This document shows positions 56,974 through 64,000 of a stretch of DNA of 64,000 nucleotides, piece after piece. The DNA is from Fennellomyces sp. T-0311 (Eukaryota > Mucoromycota > Mucoromycetes > Mucorales > Lichtheimiaceae). Location: contig JALLLT010000012.1 of the NCBI GenBank assembly GCA_025266875.1, positions 310,001-374,000 of the forward strand, in the 5' to 3' direction. The notes beneath the pieces are model-generated. The model searched no databases and was not told the origin of the DNA. It saw only the letters and a list, made by a program, of their open reading frames with translations. The translations under genes were made by a program, and so were the position numbers. The first letter of the stretch is position 1; the number at the start of each line of letters is the position of its first letter.

Positions 56974-58231
56974 TGCAACAAATCGTACCAGTTGTGAGGA
57001 AATAAAGTAATTTAAGATAGCTTCTGGTACTTCATATTGTAGAGTTAGTTACGGAGGTCGCGATTTACTATCATTGTCGTCGTTATGCGTTGGTCTCCTT
57101 TTGATGATCTTGGGTTGCTTGAGTGTAAGTATTGAGTCCGTGCTTCGGTGGTGGCACATCGTGCAGAGCTTTTAATTTTCTCACATTTGAGCGAAAGAGA
57201 AGCTGCTGACTTACTCAAATGATTGGCTCTTGGCTTCTTGAAGCTTAATAACACGACACTGAATTTGGCATTGTGGCGATAGCCGCACGCCGTAAATACA
57301 AATCATCTCTCAACTTTATTATGTAAATATGGAACTATAACACTTGAATTCATTAAATACTGCCTTAATTTTATATAAGCGTGATCTGCTACTATGAAAA
57401 GACAAAGGAAGTGTGCGTAAAGTGTCCAGTCCCCAGGAGCTCTAGCTTGAAGAAGCATAAGCAATGGGCCCCTAACGCATTATAGCAATAATGTCATAGC
57501 ACTGTATGTAATCAGTGTTATGAGTGTTTATCTGTTTACGTACCCATTGCTGTAAGTAATATATTAACTTTATTTTCGATTGACTTTAAACAATCAAGAG
57601 TAAACCGTGAGCACTGCCTTATTTGCTGTGGTTCGATAATTTTGCAGTATATATCTTATCCAAGTAATACGCAATTATTCCTGATCGTTCCACTTCGGGT
57701 GCTCCACAAGTTACACAAATCCTATTGAAATTTGACACCACAGAACGGATGGAAGAACGAAACAAATTCTGTCCTATGTACGTAGCCAAATACTCAATCC
57801 AGTACTGAGCATTTGTTCATTCGGAAACTAAACTATGGTCCACTGTAGTAGTATAGAAAGTGAGAAAAAATATGCTTTGCTACAATGCCAAATTCTTTCT
57901 GGAAGTGCTCAATCTCTTCCATGCATATACGCCACACACGGACGAGAACATGGGCCGCATGATCAAAGTATATCCGAAAGCTATATTAAATGAGCCTAAT
58001 ATACAGAAACATCAGATGTTGTTTTTTAACTGAATTGATTCTGTAAAGATACACTGTAAATGGTTAATGTAATTATCTCAGTGCTTCATGGGCCACGAAT
58101 CTACACTTTACCAAAAAGATATGACGAGCGAGACCTTATACAGGAAAACACAGACAAGTTATATTTTCAAAAACGAGAAGGAATAAAGTACAGGATGCTA
58201 AGATGATGGAATGGGAGAGACGGAAAAATAT
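56974..58231. other. Intergenic, AT-rich, nothing firm
   Basis: One minus-strand frame of 69 residues (57045-57254), basic and Ser-rich, has no recognised motif. The remainder is AT-rich without coding signal. Confidence 0.45.
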
Positions 58232-60132
58232 TTAGATCGCAAGATCGCTGACATCGTGCTCGACGAAGATTTCAGCGGCTTTTGCGGGGATACCATTGCA
58301 AAGAACGTATAAGAAACCTTGGCCTGGTGGAAAGATGTTGGCATTTGGAGGAGCCTCAATAGTAAGGGATTGAAGGTCGGAGTCGATGGTATGCTTCAGG
58401 ATAACGTAGCGCTGAGACATATGCATCGAGTGAGTGCTGAAACCAGGGCGCAAAATAGCAACCTTGAGTTCGGGGTCACTGCCAGCTTGAGCGAGTTCTC
58501 CGAGGTTCACAAGAATGTCGAACGATTGGCCGTAAGTGACAATACGCGGAACGTGGGAAATCAGAGGCCGTGTCTCACTTTGGAAGAGATAAGGTGGCGA
58601 AAAGTATTCAACTCGGAATTCAGTTGGATACTCTGCCAGGATATCGGGTGGTGATACATTGTTCGATCCAGCAATCCATACACGACCATCGGGCAACGTC
58701 AACGCTACAGAGTGGTACATACGAGCAATGTTGGTATCAGCGAGACCAGTGGTCCATCGGTGGCCCTTCTTCTTCTCGGGATCATAAATGAGAGGGTCAA
58801 ACGTGGGATCGTGATTGCGACCATTGTAACCTTGGTAATAAAAATTAGTTTCTTGTACGAGTTACCATGGCGATTTGTTTTATTTACCTGCCCAGCCACG
58901 TTGACAGCCGTTTACCCAGAAAATAGTGCCATCAGCAAGAAAAACGCCATCGGGCATAAGGCGCTTATGCACAAATGTGTCCATTTCCCATTGAGGGTCT
59001 TCGTCGCCGAGATTAATACGGCCACATGTGTCGTCTGCAGCGGCATTGTTCTTCATCTTTTCGGAACCGCCGCAAATAAGAATCTCGACGTTGTAATTTT
59101 TGGCAGGATCTAATGGAAGCATTAGCGCACCGCCCGTGAGTGGGTACGATCGTGGCACGCCGGGGATATTGGGAAGTCGTTTAACAACCTTGTTCTTTTT
59201 GTAGTCGAAAATCATCGATTGAGTGTTGGCGAATATAAATAGATTGCCGTCAGGCAGTACAAATACAAATGGATACCTAACGAACACTGTTAGAATCATG
59301 TTGATGTATATGTTCTTGACAACGCTCACAGATTGTAGGGCATAGTTTCGTTGAGGAACGGCATGTCGATGATGCCCTCCTTGTGTGGCGGCCAGAATTC
59401 GTAAGAAGGCACATTGACTTCATCGCGGTTGACAGCTGTACCCTTGGTAGATCCGCCAATGATGAACAGATCACCTTCTGGAAGAGTTTCGACAGTGGGA
59501 TACCATCGGTTCTCGTACATTTTACCGGTGAGATATTCGCTCCACTCGCATGTACCGTCCTGACAAGGGTTATAGTGACGGATGGATTGCCATCCCGGGT
59601 CTGCTTTCCAGGTACGTCCCACTCGTTCACCACCACCCGTACTGATAAATGTACCGTTGGCAAGGAAACCGCCACCAGAACAGAACGTGTTGGTTTCCAA
59701 GGGCAACAGTCGATAGTCGTCGGTATCAAGATCATATTCCACCGAGAAAGCGCTTTGTCCAGAATCGAATTGCGCTTCATTCCATTCGGCTAAAGCAAAA
59801 AGTCAACACTTGTCCTTCTCATGCAGTAATCGCTGTACTAACCTTTATCGATGATCATAATCTTCTTCTCACTTTTATTACGAATAGAGTTAGAATGTTG
59901 TGCGTTCCTTGATGAGGCAGATCGCAACTTACTTTAATAAGACAGCATGCATTGCAGCAACGCCTGTGCGACCCTTTTGCTCCATTTTGCCAGAGGCTGC
60001 ATAAGGCGACATGAATTGTTGCGGTTGTGACCAGTAGAATGGGGAATAATCTCGACGTTCTTCCTGTGCCTGAGTCATCGTGCCTAGCGATGACAGCATG
60101 ACAGCCGCCGCAAGCCAGGAGAGGGATTTCAT
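58232..60132 (-). CDS. Secreted glyoxal oxidase-like copper radical oxidase
   Basis: Copper radical oxidases oxidise small aldehydes or alcohols with O2 and release H2O2 outside the cell. The ATG at 60132 begins a signal peptide (MKSLSWLAAAVMLSSLG...AQA). The Kelch-like propeller follows: NTFCSGGGFLANGTFISTGG (the Cys of the Cys-Tyr cofactor), NRWYPTVETLPEGDLFIIGG (the crosslinked Tyr in RWYPT), GRINLGDEDPQWEMD, then MYHSVALTLPDGRVWIAGSN (the axial Tyr and a His ligand), and STHSMHMSQR (the second His ligand). All five expected copper-site residues are therefore present. The C-terminal DUF1929 domain ends PPGQGFLYVLCNGIPAKAAEIFV. Five exons, about 560 residues. No WSC or other binding module and no GPI signal are seen. 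Confidence 0.9.
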
Positions 60133-62311
60133 GGTTTGTGTTGGTTGTATAGGAAGAAGTGGTTGTTGTTGCAAAGAACGAAAAAGGACCCAGCCCTTTA
60201 TACTATTTTTATGGCGAGAGGAAAGTAGTGGGATGATTTTTGTATCCGCTTGAGGACAAGCTAAAAATACATCGGCCATTCATCACTCCTCACCGTTCTG
60301 CTTTCCTTTACTCGTTTTTGGCAGTGAAAGCGCGCTAGTTTTATAGGTAACGGTGGTCCGGTTCTCGGTCGGGCATAATGATGTGCTGATAGGCCGTACC
60401 ACACTACGGGAAAAGAAAAAGTGACATGCATACAATAGAAGAATTCACCAAAGTCTAAATCGAGAAGTAAAATCTTTGTTTGGGAACCAAAAACAAAGCC
60501 CAGTTGGCTCGGTTTCGCATAGCCACAAATAAAGACGAAGGGATGCTCAGGGCAACTGGCTGCTGCGGTATCAAGGCACTCGCCTTTCCCAGAACTCTAT
60601 CATACGCCTGTGCATGTTGGACAAGGTAATATTCACTTTTACTATCATCAACGCGCATTCCCACAAGTCTACCTTTCTGTTGAATCAAGTGCCTCCGTTA
60701 TCCAATTGATTAAAATCTGCTTGAACAATGAAACTCTGGCACTGCGGCATTACCCGATGCCGGAACACCCGTTCCGCAAGTAGCCACTCCGCGTTATTTT
60801 TACCACTACATAGTACGATGAACATATTTGTATACCTAGAGCTAAACTTATTTGTCACTTATACCACATGCCTGAACCGCTGTACTTTGCTCAATAACCT
60901 GCGAAACAATATCATAAAATGACCATCAATTGCAGATCAACCGCATGTCTGGCGTTTGGTTCTACAGTTTGCCGTTACAAGGAACATAGCTATAGACCAG
61001 AAACAGGAGAGAATCGAGGTTCAAAAAGCACATAGACAACACGGGTTTCAGATGTGTCAATCCTTCCACACCAATTGCAAGCATTTTCATTTGTCATCAC
61101 CATACTCGCTGTATCGCATCTCGGGCCAATTCGAAAGAAGTCATGCTCGCCGTAACATTATTGCAATCGACCAGCCCATGAGAAAAAGGGATTCCTGGTA
61201 TCCATCACTGCGTGATTGATTCTAACCAAGAGCAAGGCAAAAGCAGCAATTCGACAGAGCATGGATATTGATATGTAAGAGTGAGGATGGTCCACTAGCC
61301 TGCTACATAAATCTTCCTTACCTCTCGAGTGTCGTTCATTTTATTTAAGATTTGTCTACATACGCGTAACCAGACTTTTGCGAAATAAAGTCAAAGCACT
61401 GTCCTACGGTAAAGTTGTATAAAAAAAGTGATTTTTATAAATAGTTAGCCATTAGAGCTTATTAGTTTGCCATAACAGCAATTTAACGTATTTACATGCA
61501 TCTTGTCCGTTCTATATCTGCAAACTTTACCTAATAGACTCCGTGAGTAATAATCAGCAAGATCGTCATGAAGTTGGGTTGAGATACATTATCTGTGAGC
61601 ACTATTTATGCACATTGCTTGTTGGTCGCGCACCGCTGATATCGTATCCAAGGGCGAAATGTGTCGCTCGATTGGAGCTGATAAAATACAATAGACGCTG
61701 GCGCCTTTTACATGGTCATTAAAATAGTTCTTCTTTCCTAAATTTATATGTAAATTGATTTACGCAACGGATTATGCGGTTTGTTATCAAATGTTAAGCT
61801 GGTCAAGCAAATCAGCTTTTTTATAAGCATCGCCACAATACGTACGCGCTTTATCATGTATCAATGAGGTCATTTTAATGCATGCACAATACTTATCGAT
61901 ATGAAAAGTGCATGCTAGCCTTTTCTACGGTTGCTCGTTATAGTGTTTAGTGGACTTTAATTGTATAGTTGGCACAACGACAAATTTCTCGTATCAATCA
62001 GTACTTGAACAAAAATTTACGTATGTATGAAAGGGAATATATCCACGTGCATATATTTGTATAAAGTACAATGATTCAAGAAGAGCAAGCGATAACAACA
62101 TGCTGCAGTATATTTAAGTTCATGAAGGAAAGGAGTGCAGCAAGAAGATAAACAAAATGATGTATATTCACAGAGTTCTTTTTAGATATCATTGCGGGAT
62201 ATAATGTGAGCGGTGAGGGGACGGGATATTAAGCAGCAAAAGGGATGCGGTATCGTTTTAGCTTTTTACAAGTTGGTGCGTGCGCGAGGGGATATATGAA
62301 AAAAACAAAGT
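60133..62311. other. 2.2 kb intergenic, AT-rich
   Basis: Upstream region of the glyoxal oxidase gene and 3' flank of trehalase. A few frames of 64-87 residues (60455-60688, 60956-61219) have no recognisable content. No repeat or RNA gene was identified. Confidence 0.45.
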
Positions 62312-64000
62312 CTAGTTGTCAAGGACTTGGTCAGCCGAAAGTGGTTCAGTGAGCTCAACAAAGTTGAGTGGAGTGTTGGAACCTCCGATACCGGATTCAG
62401 CGCCAATACGAGTGATGGCCGCAGTATCGCTTCCGTTGCGAGTGAACTTCTTGGCAGCAGCTTCAGATGATTTGCGCCGTCGCAATTGTGTTTCATTGAG
62501 CATGTTTTGTCTCTTGAGTGCACGTTCAAAGAAAAGGTCAGGACTTGTGCACGTGCCCAATGCACGCCGCATTTGGGTGTTAATGATCGTCAATCCGATT
62601 TGATAAGATGCATTCATCCAACCAAATCCTTCGCGTGGTACAAATTTGAAATCTGTGCCCACGTTGCCATATTCCACCTGGACCTTGTGTGTCAAACCAA
62701 CAACGTCTGGTAGATTATATATGAGTATACACGCACGCGGTGCTAACCACACAACAACATACCGTATTTCTCAGGTACAACGCCGTTAAAGTCGACGAAT
62801 GATTTGGTGATGCTGCAAAGGAGAGAGGTTATTTTTGTGTGCCTTTCGCGATGTAATTCGACTTACGTGTACAGCCAGCGGTAGGCTAAGCGGGCAGCAA
62901 CATCGTGCATGCCGTAATTCTCAAACGCACGCCAAGCCATGATCTGATGCGGTGCCCAACCGTAGGGAAAGTCCCATTGACGATTCGGCCGATCAAGTGA
63001 AATGACGCCGCGTGATTCTTCTGTACCGGAGACGAGGCCACCCAACACCTCGAACTTGGCCAACGAATTGACCGTCATCTTCATTGCCTGCTCCTTGCTC
63101 GCACAACCCGCCCACATTGTCCAAAACGCCGTCACCGAATCATACGTCGTCTGTTCTTCCTTGACGGTATCATAGTCATAGTACAGACTCTTTTCTTCGT
63201 TCCAAAGGTACTTGTTGATTCGGTCTCTGCGCAAACGTGCGCGTTCTTCCCAATCCTCCGCACGTTGAGAATTGCCATCGTAATCCTTCAGATCACCATC
63301 AAGGATATTGCGAATAGCATGTGCGATATCGACTTCATACTTGTACAAGAGGGTGTTCAAATCGACCGTGGCTAGGTTGGCACACACTTTTTCGAAGCGG
63401 TAAGTTGTATCATGGCCGGATTCGCGGACGGCACGATCGTGCAAAAAGTACTCGTCCAGTTCGGGCTCCTTGATCTGGCCATCGTTGTATTGCTGCATAT
63501 AGTCAACAATGGGGATTCCGAGCGCTTTGGCATAGGGTTCAATCACATGGTCGAAATGAGAAGCTTCAGTTTCGGGCGGGATGCCCACACCATCTGGTCG
63601 GAATCGCGACAACTGAGTCTTTGGGTCCAGGCGCGGAGATGCCATCCATACGGTATGGTATTCCTTGATGGCTGCCTGGAGCACCTGTCTGAGCCAATTC
63701 TTGTCCTGGATGGCTTGTCGCTCATAGGTACGCAACGCCATATCGGTCAAAAACGGAGGTTGAGATCGCGACAAATAGTAGGAGCGGTTGGCATTGAGGA
63801 TCTTGCCGTAGTGTTTGATTTGGTAACAAAAGTTGTCGACCATATCGTGAGCCAAGTCGACGCGGTCATCGATGAGCAAGCCGAGGGTTTCAAAGTAAGA
63901 GTCCCAGCCGTACATTTCGTTGAAGCGGCCGCCGGGGACGACAAAAGGTACACCAACAAGGGTGTTGTTGTCTTGACGCATGGCCAAAGCCAGAATGCCG
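62312..64000 (-). CDS. NTH1: Neutral trehalase (GH37), cut by the window's right edge
   Basis: Neutral trehalase splits stored trehalose to glucose in the cytosol. The 5' part lies beyond 64000; what is here is the C-terminal 520 or so residues in three exons (64000-62867, 62812-62763, 62706-62312). Signature 1 is [15 protein letters not shown] (about 63890-63940) and signature 2 is [10 protein letters not shown] (about 62945-62975). [10 protein letters not shown] carries the catalytic Asp and [12 protein letters not shown] the catalytic Glu of the family. The C-terminus continues past the catalytic domain with a 60-residue basic, Ser-rich tail ([15 protein letters not shown]). The N-terminal PKA/Ca-binding regulatory region that would prove the neutral class is outside the window, but the [10 protein letters not shown] context and the lack of secretion-type features favour it. 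Confidence 0.93.

Noticed and set aside
57045..57254. 69-codon minus-strand frame
   Set aside because: Basic, Ser-rich, no motif; could be a 5' exon of the neighbouring orphan gene but no splice pair was convincing.
60728..60800. GC-richer patch that looked like a tRNA arm
   Set aside because: No complete cloverleaf with A and B boxes could be built; no tRNA or 5S gene was found anywhere in the window.

Overview
The window is intron-dense eukaryotic DNA. Nearly every gene is cut by short GT-AG introns, mostly about 50-80 nt. The protein set is fungal: a MZM1-type LYR protein, a YHM2-type citrate carrier, a Pho80-type cyclin, an Rcy1 F-box protein with a CaaX end, a conventional kinesin with a fungal IAK tail, neutral trehalase and glyoxal oxidase. 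A probable Integrator subunit (INTS5), normally missing from Dikarya, and the dense short introns suggest an early-diverging filamentous fungus. Mucoromycota is my best guess, by inference. I found no rRNA, tRNA, CRISPR array or intact transposon.

Layout. 0-10 kb: MZM1 (complex III assembly), an unknown two-TM protein, RAD9 on the minus strand, then a large diaphanous-type formin. 10.8-14.4 kb: INTS5-like gene. 14.7-17.8 kb: a small cluster of a beta-grasp (PB1-like) protein family, with one copy carrying a C-terminal membrane part, one soluble copy and one broken copy. 18.3-24 kb: mitochondrial ribosomal protein mL41, a Pho80-like cyclin and the divergent RCY1 gene. 24.3-33.8 kb: dynactin p150 followed head-to-tail by conventional kinesin. 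34-38.6 kb: an RMND1/DUF155 mitochondrial protein, RNase H2 subunit B and YHM2. 39.6-48 kb: an unknown multi-pass membrane protein, a NIPA-type Mg transporter, a Ser-rich zinc-knuckle protein and a short phospholipase D. 48-52.2 kb: a gene-poor AT-rich stretch. 52.2-64 kb: an MFS transporter, a RAD51 paralogue (XRCC3/RAD57 type), an unknown protein, a secreted glyoxal oxidase and neutral trehalase, which runs off the right edge.

Themes. Three genes serve polar growth and transport (formin, dynactin, kinesin), and RCY1 and phospholipase D act in membrane traffic. Three serve genome maintenance (RAD9, RNase H2B, RAD51 paralogue). Four products are mitochondrial (MZM1, mL41, RMND1-like, YHM2). 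Apart from the motor gene pair these are ordinary housekeeping genes and I see no operon-like pathway cluster. The least explained items are the PB1-like cluster, an RFX X-box-like palindrome that recurs inside introns and spacers, and three genes I cannot name.
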